Assembly (NCBI RefSeq): GCF_900156105.1
Contig: NZ_FTMS01000014.1
Coordinates: 1-64,000, forward strand
Direction of reading: 5' to 3'
Source of the DNA: Alkalispirochaeta americana
GTDB lineage: Bacteria; Spirochaetota; Spirochaetia; DSM-27196; Alkalispirochaetaceae
Length of the DNA: 64,000 nt
Positions 16,251-25,267 of this stretch are shown here, piece by piece. The notes under the pieces were generated by a model. It saw only the letters and a program-made list of their open reading frames with translations, was not told the DNA's origin and did not search any database. The position numbers were made by a program, and so were the translations under genes. The number at the start of each line of letters is the position of its first letter. Positions within the stretch are counted from its first letter, which is position 1.

Positions 16251-17342
16251 ATGACGATTATGATGAACGGAAAAAAACGAATGGTGCTGTCGGCGGGCGT
16301 CTTTGCCGCGATGGTGTCTCTGGTCCTTGCGGGGGTTCTTGCCGGGTGTTCCAGCTCTCCCAAGCCGGCCCGGCCCGCTCCGGGGAAAGCCGATTTGCCC
16401 GAGTGGTACCTGAATCCCGCGGCAGTGTATCCCGATGATGTCTATCTGACAGCGGTGGGAACGGGCGATACCCGACGGGCCGCCGAGCAGCAGGCCATGG
16501 CGGGGCTTTCCCAAATCTTTGAGGCGAATATCCAGGTGGATATGACCACCCAGGAACGGTACCGGGATATTGTTACTGCCCAGGGGGATTTCTCGGAAGC
16601 TGAAGTCGAGTTGGCCCAAACCACCTCGGTCCAGTCTGCGCAGCGTCTCACCAACGTTCAGATGGGTGAAGCCGCTGTGGACGAGTCGGGGCGCGTTCAC
16701 GCCATTGCCTACATCGAGCGTCTTCCCACGGGTCGCCTTTATGTGGATTTGATCGAGAAAAACGCTGCTCAGGTTGCCTCTTTTCTGACTCAGGCCGATG
16801 CAAGTGACAACCTGATCCGGGAATACGCCTACGTGAGCGCAGCCTGGATCATCGCATCGGGGAACGAGCTTCTGCGGGATCAACTGCGAATTATCGCCCC
16901 CTCCATGGGTCAGATGGTGCAGTTGCCCTATTCCTACGATTCCTTGATTCAGCGGCGCACCGATATCGCCTCGGGAATGCGCGTTTCCATCTCCATCACC
17001 GGGGACACCGGTGACCGTGTCGAGGGCGTGGTTCGCCAGGCCCTGGGGGAGGAACGCTTTCCGGTCTCTGCGACAGATCCGGTCCTTCGGGTCACCGGCA
17101 GGGTTCAGGTTGAGCCGATAGAGCTGACCTCGGATTTTGAATCGGCTCGCTGGGTTCTAAACCTTGATGTTGCCGGCCCTGATGGCAGCTCGATCGTCTC
17201 CTACGATGATCAGGGCAGGTCTTCGGCGGTCACCACGGAATCGGCCATAGCTTTCGCGTATCGCGATATTCAGGCAGCGGTGAAGAATAACTTTGTCTCC
17301 CGCCTGCGCGGATATTTTGATGGGCTGGTGCTGGGGGACTAA
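16251..17342 (+). CDS. LPP20-family lipoprotein
   Basis: 363 residues (ATG 16251; ATG 16260 is an alternative). Signal peptide with lipobox VLAGCSS, then an LPP20 domain (PEWYLNPAAVYPDDVYLTAV, RRAAEQQAMAGLSQIFEANI) and a C-terminal domain. LPP20 proteins are surface or outer-membrane lipoproteins, best known from Helicobacter. Last gene of the lipoprotein operon; an AAGGAG Shine-Dalgarno precedes it. Confidence 0.85.
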   Translation: MTIMMNGKKRMVLSAGVFAAMVSLVLAGVLAGCSSSPKPARPAPGKADLPEWYLNPAAVYPDDVYLTAVGTGDTRRAAEQQAMAGLSQIFEANIQVDMTTQERYRDIVTAQGDFSEAEVELAQTTSVQSAQRLTNVQMGEAAVDESGRVHAIAYIERLPTGRLYVDLIEKNAAQVASFLTQADASDNLIREYAYVSAAWIIASGNELLRDQLRIIAPSMGQMVQLPYSYDSLIQRRTDIASGMRVSISITGDTGDRVEGVVRQALGEERFPVSATDPVLRVTGRVQVEPIELTSDFESARWVLNLDVAGPDGSSIVSYDDQGRSSAVTTESAIAFAYRDIQAAVKNNFVSRLRGYFDGLVLGD

Positions 17343-17437
17343 GGGTCTCCTGCCGATGTCGTCTCTCCCCGGGAGTACACAACTCTCGGGGGAGGCCGTT
17401 TGCGCGTGAGCAGAAACGCCCTGGCCGGAGAATCCGG

Positions 17438-18928
17438 TCAGCGGCGGGGTTGCACCAATTTTGTCTTGAGGAATCCCAGAAAGATATCAAAAAGAATCGG
17501 GTCTATCTTGGGGCTCTTTTCGATGAACTCTGTCTTGATCATGGCGAGGGCCTCGGCTGGTTTCAGGGGTGAGCGATACTTCCTGTTCGGGTCGGTAAGG
17601 GAATCGTAGACGTCGACGATCTCGAGCATTTTTGCCGGAAAGTAAGACAGCACCTGGTAGTCAATGAGGGGTTCCATCGTGTAGGACATGATGTAATCCT
17701 GAACAGCCTCGGGGCGCGCTCTCTTGTAGGCCTTCAGGAACTCCCGAAAGTAACCGTAGCCCTGGGGATGGCCGTAGTACTCATGGTGATACCCCGTGAT
17801 CAGGGCGGCCTCGCGGGGGTAGTTGGTTTTTTCCATGACCGCCTTGTAGCCAATCTTCACATGGCGCTCCACCGTGGCACGGTCGAAACCTGCCTCTCCC
17901 TCGTGGTACTCGATATCCTCGGCTTTGCCCACGTCGTGAACAAGGAACCCCGTGGCAAAGGCGTTGATCTCTGCCTCGTCCAGAGCCTTCATGCCACCAT
18001 AGAAGACGTGCTCCAGCGTTATCTGATCTTCGTGAAGGTGAGGGAGGAGAGAGTGATAGAAAGGCCTGTAGGTGGACCGGAACCGGACGCGAATCTTGCT
18101 GGCGATGCCCCGCATGATGACCTGCCTGTTGTAAAAAAGAAGAAACTCCAGCCCCAGCAGAAAGACGCGGGTCATGTGCTGAACCACGGTACCGTCTGAT
18201 TTCGCAATGACCTGCAGGACCAGGTCATCGTTGTAGATCGCCGAATCAACGAGACGGGCCGTTGTTTTTACCAGTTCCCGCGTTTCTGTTACCATCTGTT
18301 GCGTATAGGTCCGGGCCTGATCGTTGCCCTGGCGAAGCGCTTCCATAAGAGTTGCCCGGTTTGCGAGGGTTGCATCTCTGGTCGCATCCACCACCGCCGT
18401 GGCGACCTCCTGTTGTGGGGCATCGTCTTTCTGAAGCAGCTCGTTGAGGTGGTCCCGTGACTTTTTGAGAAGGCCGCACCGCTCCTGGGGGTGCAGGTGC
18501 GAGTACTTTTCGGCGAGGCCCCCAAAATTACTCAGACCGGACGGCGGGGCGGGCGTTGAGTGTTCGGGCGTCGGGGCTTGTGATGGCGGGATAGCATCGG
18601 AACTCCGGGCCTCTTCGGCATTCCGGGCTGTCGGTGCACCCTTGGTCTGTTTTGTCAGGGCCTCGATATGGTGCTCGGCGACAGCCCGGTCCAGAAAAAA
18701 CTCCCATGATCCGGGGCTTTCCCAAAAACGGGGATTGTTCTGATGAAGAGCCCGGAGCTGTACCTTTTTGACCTTTCCCGAGGTGCGATTGCGGCAGAAG
18801 AGGTTCTCCCGATCCCGAAGCAGGAGATCAAGCGCCTGGGGATAGCGGCGGATAAACTGGCGAAAGGGTACAACTTTTGCTGTTTCCACAGATAAACCCA
18901 GCTTACGACAGTTGAAAAAGCTCTGCAA
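17438..18928 (-). CDS. HD-GYP-like signalling protein
   Basis: 496 residues. The N-terminal 100 residues are unassigned, followed by a proline-rich linker (about 105-135), a helical region, and a C-terminal HD domain. The HD part reads HDVGK near residue 329, then HHEYYGHPQGYGY and VDVYDSLTDPNRKYRSPL. These parallel the HD-GYP signature (HDxGK, HHExxxGxGYP, DxxxALT-RPY) but the GYP is altered to QGYG. Cyclic-di-GMP hydrolysis is plausible, not certain. TTG start 10 nt after fabH, so possibly co-transcribed with it. Confidence 0.75.
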   Translation of the reverse strand: MQSFFNCRKLGLSVETAKVVPFRQFIRRYPQALDLLLRDRENLFCRNRTSGKVKKVQLRALHQNNPRFWESPGSWEFFLDRAVAEHHIEALTKQTKGAPTARNAEEARSSDAIPPSQAPTPEHSTPAPPSGLSNFGGLAEKYSHLHPQERCGLLKKSRDHLNELLQKDDAPQQEVATAVVDATRDATLANRATLMEALRQGNDQARTYTQQMVTETRELVKTTARLVDSAIYNDDLVLQVIAKSDGTVVQHMTRVFLLGLEFLLFYNRQVIMRGIASKIRVRFRSTYRPFYHSLLPHLHEDQITLEHVFYGGMKALDEAEINAFATGFLVHDVGKAEDIEYHEGEAGFDRATVERHVKIGYKAVMEKTNYPREAALITGYHHEYYGHPQGYGYFREFLKAYKRARPEAVQDYIMSYTMEPLIDYQVLSYFPAKMLEIVDVYDSLTDPNRKYRSPLKPAEALAMIKTEFIEKSPKIDPILFDIFLGFLKTKLVQPRR

Positions 18929-18938
18929 GCGCTCCGGG

Positions 18939-19940
18939 TCACCCCCAGGTGATCAGAGTTCCTCCGTAGGTGAGGCCCGATCCAAAGCCCACGCAGAGCA
19001 CGCGGTCGCCCGGGGCAAGAAGTCCTTTCTCGTTCATCTCGTCCAGGGCAAGAGGGATCGACGCCGCCGAGGTGTTGGCGTACTCTTCTATGTTCATGTA
19101 GAACCGGTCTGCATCCCACCCGCCGCGCTTTGCCGCAGCAGCAATGATCCTGGTATTTGCTTGATGGGGAACCACATAGGCAAGATCAGAGAAGGTCAGT
19201 CCGTTTTGATCCAGCAGATCCTGAATAACTTGAACGATTACTGCTACGGCGAAGGTATAGACCTTCTTGCCATCCATCTGAAGGAGCAGGGCCTCGGGGG
19301 GGGTTACACCAGGGATATAGGGATGGCGGGTTCCTCCGTAGAGGCGGCAGAGTGATTCTGCTCCGCTGCCCCGGCTTCCCAGAATGGCGGGAGATATGCG
19401 GTTCTCTCCTTCGGACAGAACACTCACCACGGCGGCACCAGCGCCGTCTCCAAAGAGAACACTGCTTCCCCGGTCTTCCCAGTTGACGATTCTGCTGTAG
19501 ATCTCGCTTCCCACCACCAGAACGTTTCGGGCTGCCCCGGCGGCAACGTAGGTGCGGGCCGTCTCCAGACCGTAGATGAATCCGGAACAGGCGGCCACCA
19601 GGTCCATGGCTCCCGCCGAGGGGATACCCAGCTTTTCCTGGAGGACACAGGCCGTCGAGGGCAAGCCGGGATAATCGGGGGTACTCGTGGCGACCAGGAT
19701 GAGGTCTATATCGTCGGGGGAGACCCCGGCCTTGGCCATTGCTTTTTTCGCTGCCGGCACGGCCAGATCACTGGCGGCCTGGTCTTCACTGGCAATGTGA
19801 CGGTAACGAATTCCCGTGTGGGAGAAGATCCACTCATCGGAGGTATCCACCATTTGAGCGAGATCCTCGTTGTGGACACGTCGCTCCGGGGCAAAGGCCC
19901 CCACTCCGGTGACCGCTACGGGTCTCAATATCGTATTCAC
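18939..19940 (-). CDS. fabH: 3-oxoacyl-ACP synthase III
   Basis: 333 residues, the usual length. Catalytic triad in place: Cys in LVAACSGFIYGL near residue 115, His in VPHQANTRII near residue 260, Asn in YANTSAASIPLAL near residue 290. FabH condenses acetyl-CoA with malonyl-ACP to begin fatty-acid synthesis. GTG start with a weak ribosome site. Divergent from fabD-fabG-fabF with 111 nt between. Confidence 0.95.
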   Translation of the reverse strand: MNTILRPVAVTGVGAFAPERRVHNEDLAQMVDTSDEWIFSHTGIRYRHIASEDQAASDLAVPAAKKAMAKAGVSPDDIDLILVATSTPDYPGLPSTACVLQEKLGIPSAGAMDLVAACSGFIYGLETARTYVAAGAARNVLVVGSEIYSRIVNWEDRGSSVLFGDGAGAAVVSVLSEGENRISPAILGSRGSGAESLCRLYGGTRHPYIPGVTPPEALLLQMDGKKVYTFAVAVIVQVIQDLLDQNGLTFSDLAYVVPHQANTRIIAAAAKRGGWDADRFYMNIEEYANTSAASIPLALDEMNEKGLLAPGDRVLCVGFGSGLTYGGTLITWG

Positions 19941-20015
19941 AATAAAATCTTACCAGAACATCAGGGAAAGGGGGAAGAGAAAATGAGAAATTTTGTCGGT
20001 TCTCGGCCGACTAAC

Positions 20016-20044
20016 TTGATCGTTCCTGCCGGGCGTGGTACTAT
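20016..20044 (+). promoter_or_regulatory. Promoter of fabD-fabG-fabF, likely leaderless transcript
   Basis: TTGATC (20016-20021), 17 nt, TACTAT (20039-20044). The fabD ATG at 20052 is 7 nt past the -10 box and has no Shine-Dalgarno, so transcription should start at or next to the A of ATG. Confidence 0.7.
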
Positions 20045-20051
20045 ATAGACC

Positions 20052-21032
20052 ATGAATATTGCTTATCTTTTTCCCGGACAGGGAGCCCAATACGTAGGAA
20101 TGGGGAAGGATCTCTTCGAATACAGTCCCGCCGTGCGCGAACTTTTCGAGATCGGTTCCGATGCAGGGAAGCTCGATCTTGCGGCGCTTCTCTTTTCGGG
20201 AAGCGAAGAGAGCCTCCGGAAAACCGACAACACCCAGATCGCCGTGACCCTGGTAAACCTTGCGGCTGCCCAGGTTCTGGCCGATTTTGGTGTTCACAGT
20301 ACCGTCTCGGCCGGGTTCAGTCTGGGCGAGTATTCGGCTCTGGTGGACGCCGGTGTGCTGTCCCGGAACGATGCCCTCACCCTGGTTGTGCAGCGGGGGC
20401 AGATCATGGAGCGTGTCAGCCGTCACCTGGATGGGGCCGAGGGGCCTGCCGGTATGATGGCTGTCATGGGCCACGAGGCCGATGCGGTGAAGAAAATTCT
20501 TCAGGACGCCGGCGTTGAGGAAGCCTATCCTTCCCTGGCGAACAGCCCGGTCCAGACTGTGGTAGGAGGAAGCGCCCGGGGCCTCGCAGCAGCTCGGGAC
20601 GCGCTGAAAGCTGCGGGTGTCAGAAAGATGATTCCGCTCAAAGTGTCAGGGCCGTTTCATACCCCCCTGATGGCCGAGGCCCGGGAAGCCTTCTCCCGAA
20701 TACTGGAGATGGTTGCCTTCAGCGAGCCTGCGCAGCCGGTGTATTCCAACGTAACGGGATCCCGGATCATGAGCAGCGGAGAAGCACGCCAGATGTGTCT
20801 GGATCAGCTGGTAACTACCGTCTCCTGGGTGCAGGAGCAGCGGCAGATCCTTGCTGACGGTGCCGATGTGGTTCTTGAAGTGGGGCCGGGGAAGGTTCTG
20901 CAGGGATTGTGGACGGCTCTGGGCAAGACCGATTCCGACTGGCCCGGTGAGCGATGCCACACCGCAGGAACGCTCGAGGAGATCGAAAAAATCGCCCTGA
21001 TGCTCGAAAAAGAGGAACAACGTGTTGGATAA
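20052..21032 (+). CDS. fabD: Malonyl-CoA:ACP transacylase
   Basis: 326 residues. N-terminal FPGQGAQYVGMG, nucleophile Ser in AGFSLGEYSAL near residue 93, and His in VSGPFHTPLM near residue 203. FabD loads malonyl groups onto acyl carrier protein. First gene of fabD-fabG-fabF, overlapping fabG by 11 nt. Confidence 0.95.
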   Translation: MNIAYLFPGQGAQYVGMGKDLFEYSPAVRELFEIGSDAGKLDLAALLFSGSEESLRKTDNTQIAVTLVNLAAAQVLADFGVHSTVSAGFSLGEYSALVDAGVLSRNDALTLVVQRGQIMERVSRHLDGAEGPAGMMAVMGHEADAVKKILQDAGVEEAYPSLANSPVQTVVGGSARGLAAARDALKAAGVRKMIPLKVSGPFHTPLMAEAREAFSRILEMVAFSEPAQPVYSNVTGSRIMSSGEARQMCLDQLVTTVSWVQEQRQILADGADVVLEVGPGKVLQGLWTALGKTDSDWPGERCHTAGTLEEIEKIALMLEKEEQRVG

Positions 21033-21771
21033 AGCCTTGCTGCAAGGAAAAGTAGCTGTCGTTACGGGAGGATCCCGAGGGATCGGTCGCGCCATTGTGG
21101 AACAGTTTCTGCTGAATGGCGCGGTGGTCCATTACTTCTCGCGAACCGAAGGGGGCTCCCTCGAATATTTTCGCAACCAGGTTCCTGGGGCCGATGTAAC
21201 CCACCACGAGGTGGATGTGAGCAATGAGGAGGCCCTTCAGGCTGCCTTTGAGGAAATCTTCACCCTCCGCGAGGGGATAGATATTCTGGTGAACAACGCC
21301 GGGATCACCCGGGACGGGCTGATCATGAGAATGTCGCTGGAAGACTGGGAGACCGTTCAGACGATAAACCTGACCAGCGCATTTCTTGCCAGCCGGGCCG
21401 TGGCACGACACATGATCAAGCGAAGATCCGGCTCGATCATAAACATCACCTCGGTGGTGGGAAAGATCGGAAACGCGGGACAGGCAAATTATGCGGCCAG
21501 TAAGGCGGGGCTTATCGGGTTCACCAAGAGCCTGGCCCGGGAGACAGCAAGCCGGGGGGTTCGGGTGAATGCCGTTGCCCCGGGGTTTATCGCCACGGAA
21601 ATGACGGAAAAGCTCTCTCCCCAGCAGCAGGAACAGCTCACAGAGCAGATTCCTCTGGGCAGAATCGGGGAAGCTGGTGATGTGGCTGGAGCGTGTCTGT
21701 TCCTTGCTTCGGATATGGCCTCCTACATCACCGGTGAGATCCTCACCGTGGGCGGCGGCCTTGCCATGTGA
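21022..21771 (+). CDS. fabG: 3-oxoacyl-ACP reductase
   Basis: 249 residues. NADP-binding TGGSRGIG near residue 13, NNAGITRDGL, catalytic Ser-Tyr-Lys with YAASKAGLIGFTKS near residue 156, and the C-terminal VGGGLAM. Reduces the keto group in each elongation cycle. GTG start inside the end of fabD, so translation is coupled. Confidence 0.95.
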   Translation: MLDKALLQGKVAVVTGGSRGIGRAIVEQFLLNGAVVHYFSRTEGGSLEYFRNQVPGADVTHHEVDVSNEEALQAAFEEIFTLREGIDILVNNAGITRDGLIMRMSLEDWETVQTINLTSAFLASRAVARHMIKRRSGSIINITSVVGKIGNAGQANYAASKAGLIGFTKSLARETASRGVRVNAVAPGFIATEMTEKLSPQQQEQLTEQIPLGRIGEAGDVAGACLFLASDMASYITGEILTVGGGLAM

Positions 21772-21802
21772 GAACCCCCGAGGGGGTCTCCAGGAGGATG
21801 AA

Positions 21803-23062
21803 ATGAAACGGGTTGTTGTAACTGGAATGGGTGTGGTGAGCCCCGTGGGAAATTCCCTGGCCGATTTCTGGCAATCCCTCCAGGAGGGAAGGAGCGGCGT
21901 TGGTCCGATTACACGGTTTGATACTACAGGGTTTGTAACAAACTACGCCGCTGAGGTGAAGGATTTTGATCCCACCCGGCGGATTGATCGTCGTGATGCC
22001 CGGAAAATGGATCGCTTCTCCCAGTACGCTGTCTATGCTGCGGCCGAGGCCTGGGAAGACGCTGGCTTTGCCGGGATAAAGAGCTCCTCGGGCGGTGCAT
22101 CCTTTGATCCGGAGCGTCTTGGGGTTGTCCTTGGTATCGGAATCGGCGGGTTTGAAACCACCGAAGAATCCCTTCGGGCTCTGCACGAGAAGGGGCCATC
22201 CCGGGTTCCTCCCATGACAATTCCAAAGTTGATTGCCAATATTGGGCCTGCCCACGTTGCGATCTCTCTGGGAGCTCTGGGGCCTGTGTACTCCCTGGCT
22301 ACGGCCTGTGCCAGTGCCACCGATGCAATCGGCAGCGCCCTGCGGCACCTGAGGGATGGGTCCCTGGATATTGTGGTAACTGGAGGGGCCGAGGCCTGCA
22401 TCACGCCCCTGGGAATTGCCGGGTTTAATGTGATTCAGGCCCTGAGTTCATCCTTTGCTGATGATCCCCAACGCGCATCCCGCCCCTTCGATGCAGATCG
22501 CGATGGATTTGTCATGGGCGAAGGAGCAGGTATCCTGGTTCTGGAGACGCTCGATCACGCCCTGGCGCGAGGAGCCCGGATCTATGCCGAGGTTGCCGGA
22601 AGCGGCATGACCGATGATGCCTACCATCTCACGGCGCCTCATCCCGAAGGGATCGGTGCAGCCCGGGCGATCAAGGCTGCGCTGGCCGATGGAGGGCTGG
22701 TGCCCGAGGATATCGACTATGTGAACGCTCACGGAACCTCAACTCCCGTAAATGATCCCACCGAGACAAGGGCAATCAGGAATGCCTTCGGTGATCATGC
22801 CGAGAAGCTGGCTGTGTCGTCAACCAAGTCAATGACTGGGCATTGCGTGGGTGCTGCCGGGGGAATAGAGGCGATCGCTTCTGTGCTGGCGATCCACGAC
22901 AGCTTTATCCCGCCCACGATCAACTTTGAGAAGCCCGGTGAGGGGTGTGATCTGGACTATGTTCCCGGCACGGGGCGGCGGCAGCCGGTTCGGGCCGCCC
23001 TGAGCACATCCCTCGGATTCGGGGGGCACAACGGGGTGATCATCTTCAGGAAGTATGAATAA
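21803..23062 (+). CDS. fabF: 3-oxoacyl-ACP synthase II
   Basis: About 419 residues from ATG 21803, which has GGAGG nine nt upstream; a longer in-frame ORF overlaps fabG and is rejected. Cys-His-His triad: ATACASATDAIG near residue 172, VNAHGTSTPVND, and TGHCVGAAGGIE. Elongating condensing enzyme. The acyl-carrier-protein gene that normally lies between fabG and fabF is absent (the gap is only 31 nt). Confidence 0.95.
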   Translation: MKRVVVTGMGVVSPVGNSLADFWQSLQEGRSGVGPITRFDTTGFVTNYAAEVKDFDPTRRIDRRDARKMDRFSQYAVYAAAEAWEDAGFAGIKSSSGGASFDPERLGVVLGIGIGGFETTEESLRALHEKGPSRVPPMTIPKLIANIGPAHVAISLGALGPVYSLATACASATDAIGSALRHLRDGSLDIVVTGGAEACITPLGIAGFNVIQALSSSFADDPQRASRPFDADRDGFVMGEGAGILVLETLDHALARGARIYAEVAGSGMTDDAYHLTAPHPEGIGAARAIKAALADGGLVPEDIDYVNAHGTSTPVNDPTETRAIRNAFGDHAEKLAVSSTKSMTGHCVGAAGGIEAIASVLAIHDSFIPPTINFEKPGEGCDLDYVPGTGRRQPVRAALSTSLGFGGHNGVIIFRKYE

Positions 23063-23141
23063 GGAAGAATGACAAAAAGGGACTGCCCGGTTTGCTGACG
23101 TGACGGGCTTGTTTCTTTTGTGTACAAGAGGCGCCTGGAGT

Positions 23142-23181
23142 CGGCCGGGGCTTTTCGGGAGATCCCGTCAGTCCCCGGCCG
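23142..23181. terminator. Strong GC hairpin between fabF and the convergent rubredoxin gene
   Basis: CGGCCGGGG (23142-23150) and CCCCGGCCG (23173-23181) are perfect inverted arms, with an inner CGGGA/TCCCG pair. There is no long T tract. Probably ends both convergent transcripts or protects their 3' ends. Confidence 0.55.
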
Positions 23182-23197
23182 GGTGGACGTATCCTGG

Positions 23198-23362
23198 TCA
23201 GTCCTCGGTGGGGCTGAACTCGTCCTTGTCTGCGCCGCAGACGGGACAGACCCAATCCTCGGGGAGATCTTCAAAGGACGTGCCTGCGGGGACGTCGCTG
23301 TCGGGGTCTCCCTCGGCCGGATCGTAGATGTAACCGCACAAGTCACAAACGTACTTTTTCAT
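23198..23362 (-). CDS. Rubredoxin
   Basis: A 54-residue protein read from ATG at 23362 with Shine-Dalgarno AAAGGAG. It starts [20 protein letters not shown] and carries the second iron-binding pair in [13 protein letters not shown], so the four Cys ligands (C6, C9, C39, C42) of the Fe(Cys)4 centre are present, along with the conserved aromatic residues. Rubredoxins are small cytosolic electron carriers, often for superoxide reductase or peroxide-reducing systems in anaerobes. No partner gene adjoins it. Confidence 0.95.
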   Translation of the reverse strand: MKKYVCDLCGYIYDPAEGDPDSDVPAGTSFEDLPEDWVCPVCGADKDEFSPTED

Positions 23363-23527
23363 GGTTGCTCCTTTCTGAATGTTTGCGTTAGCTCACCCTG
23401 GGGGCGATGCCCCAAGACTGGGTGAATTGTACCCTTTTATGGAGTTTATGCAACAAAATTTCGCCACCCCCGTCGCTACATCGAGACGTTTCGGGGGAAG
23501 CGTATCCGCTGTACGGGTGCCTTCCTG

Positions 23528-23857
23528 TCAGCCCGTGGAGATGAGCAAATGGGGATACGGGCTCTGCTGAACCAGGTGGAGCCGTATCCGGGCGGGGGTT
23601 CCCATTTTTTCAACAGCCTTCAGGCTTATCTCCACGTTTCCCATGGCGCACTCGTTCTTCTGCCGCACCGTTCCGTGGATCGGTCGCACTTCAGATCCCT
23701 CGATGGTGGCCGGACTCTCGCCGTAGTAAAAAACGGCCGTTGTGTCCGACGTGAGCAGGCCCAGATCGAAACCGTCGTTAGGGTTGATCACGATCTGGTT
23801 TTCCGGGAACGAAAAATCAGCAAGCACCTTCAGGTATCCTGTTTCCTTGACATCCAT
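23528..23857 (-). CDS. Unknown 109-residue protein in the fumC operon
   Basis: I do not recognise this protein. It is soluble, mixed alpha/beta by composition, with no Cys pair or membrane segment (NPNDGFDLGLLTSDTTAVFY is a typical stretch). It starts 10 nt after the fumC stop, so it is likely third in an operon with the COG3323 gene and fumC. Confidence 0.6.
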   Translation of the reverse strand: MDVKETGYLKVLADFSFPENQIVINPNDGFDLGLLTSDTTAVFYYGESPATIEGSEVRPIHGTVRQKNECAMGNVEISLKAVEKMGTPARIRLHLVQQSPYPHLLISTG

Positions 23858-23866
23858 GGCGATACT

Positions 23867-25267
23867 TTAAACCATTTTTCCCGGATCAAGCAAATCCTGA
23901 ATCTGCTGTTCCGTGAGAAAACCGCTTTCTCGGACCACATCACGAATCATCCGCTTTTCCCTGTAGGCCTGATAGGCAAGATGTGCCGCCTTGTCGTAGC
24001 CGATTTCCCGGGCCAGGGGGGTGACCAGAGCAAGTGACCACTCGATCCAGTAGGAAAGCCGTTCCGGGTCCGCCTCGATCCCCAAAATGGCCCGCTCGGC
24101 AAAGACCCGACAGGTTCTTGTGAGCAGTTCCAGGGCGGAGAGTGTTTCGTGGGCAATAAGGGGGAGCATCATGTTCAGCTCCAGAGGGCCGTGCTGACCG
24201 GCGATGGTGACGCTCAGGGCCTTGCCGTTGATGTGGGCTGCGACCTGGATGACCATCTCGGGAATCACGGGGTTGACCTTGCCCGGCATGATGGAGCTTC
24301 CCGGCTGGAGTGAGGGGAGCGTGATTTCGCCCAGTCCTCCCCGGGGGCCACTCGCCAGAAGACGCAGATCGTTGGCGATTTTCATGAGACTTGTGGCCAG
24401 TGTGTTGAGTGCTCCCATGAGCGCTACCTGGGCGTCGCGGGAGGCGATCGCCTCAAACTTGTTGGGGGCGCTTCGGAAGGGGAGTCCCGTCTCTTCGGCG
24501 AGGGTCCTGGCCACGGTCTGGGCAAATCCGGGCTCGCAGTTGAGGCCCGTTCCCAGAGCGGTTCCTCCCAGGGCAAGTTCTTCCAGATCGGATGCTGTGG
24601 CCCTGATGCGGTCCCGGGCTTTTTCAATTTGTACGGCAAAGCCGGAAAACTCCTGGCCCAGAGTCATGGGAACCGCATCCTGAAGATGGGTTCTTCCCAG
24701 TTTTATCAGGGCAGAGAAGTCCTGCTCTTTTTTGCGCAAGCTCTCAGCCAGCACCTGGAGGGCCTGCAGCAGGTCTTCCAGGGCGATGCGGTTTGCCAGG
24801 TGGATTGCCGTAGGAATTACATCGTTGGAGGACTGCCCCCGGTTTACGTGATCGTTCGGGTGGATGGGAGTTTTGCTCCCCCGGGTTCCTCCCAGGAGTT
24901 CGTTTGCCCGGTTGGAGATCACTTCGTTGATGTTCATGTTCCAGCTGGTGCCGCTTCCGGTCTGGAAAACGTCCAGGGGAAAGTGATCGTTCCATGTTCC
25001 GGCGATAATCTCGGCGGCGGCGGTCTCGATCGCCTCTGCCAAGGGAGGGTCCAGAACCCCCAGACCGGCGTTGGCCCGGGCGGCGTGCTTCTTGACCAGA
25101 CCAAGCGCGACGATCATCCCCCGGGGAATCCGAAGGGGCGAAACATCGAAATTCTCCCGGGCTCGCTCTGTCTGGGCTCCCCAGAGAGCCCAGGCAGGCA
25201 AGGTCATCTCTCCCATGGTGTCCGATTCAACCCTCGTGGCATGAGGTTCACCAGGCCGGGGGGTCAT
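23867..25267 (-). CDS. fumC: Class II fumarate hydratase
   Basis: 466 residues, typical for FumC. Visible motifs: GSGTSWNMNINEVISNRA near residue 105, HPNDHVNRGQSSNDVIPTA near residue 137, and the superfamily signature GSSIMPGKVNP near residue 322. Iron-independent interconversion of fumarate and malate. The Thr/Ser pattern and GSGTS fit fumarase rather than aspartase, although aspartase is a close relative. Its ATG overlaps the upstream gene's stop. Confidence 0.9.
   Translation of the reverse strand: MTPRPGEPHATRVESDTMGEMTLPAWALWGAQTERARENFDVSPLRIPRGMIVALGLVKKHAARANAGLGVLDPPLAEAIETAAAEIIAGTWNDHFPLDVFQTGSGTSWNMNINEVISNRANELLGGTRGSKTPIHPNDHVNRGQSSNDVIPTAIHLANRIALEDLLQALQVLAESLRKKEQDFSALIKLGRTHLQDAVPMTLGQEFSGFAVQIEKARDRIRATASDLEELALGGTALGTGLNCEPGFAQTVARTLAEETGLPFRSAPNKFEAIASRDAQVALMGALNTLATSLMKIANDLRLLASGPRGGLGEITLPSLQPGSSIMPGKVNPVIPEMVIQVAAHINGKALSVTIAGQHGPLELNMMLPLIAHETLSALELLTRTCRVFAERAILGIEADPERLSYWIEWSLALVTPLAREIGYDKAAHLAYQAYREKRMIRDVVRESGFLTEQQIQDLLDPGKMV

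Noticed and set aside
21743-22348. Minus-strand frame over fabG/fabF
   Set aside because: Antisense to condensing-enzyme motifs; no support.
23528-23857. FliW or PilZ identity for the 109-residue protein
   Set aside because: Neither the FliW conserved motifs nor the PilZ RxxxR/D-S-xxG signature is visible.
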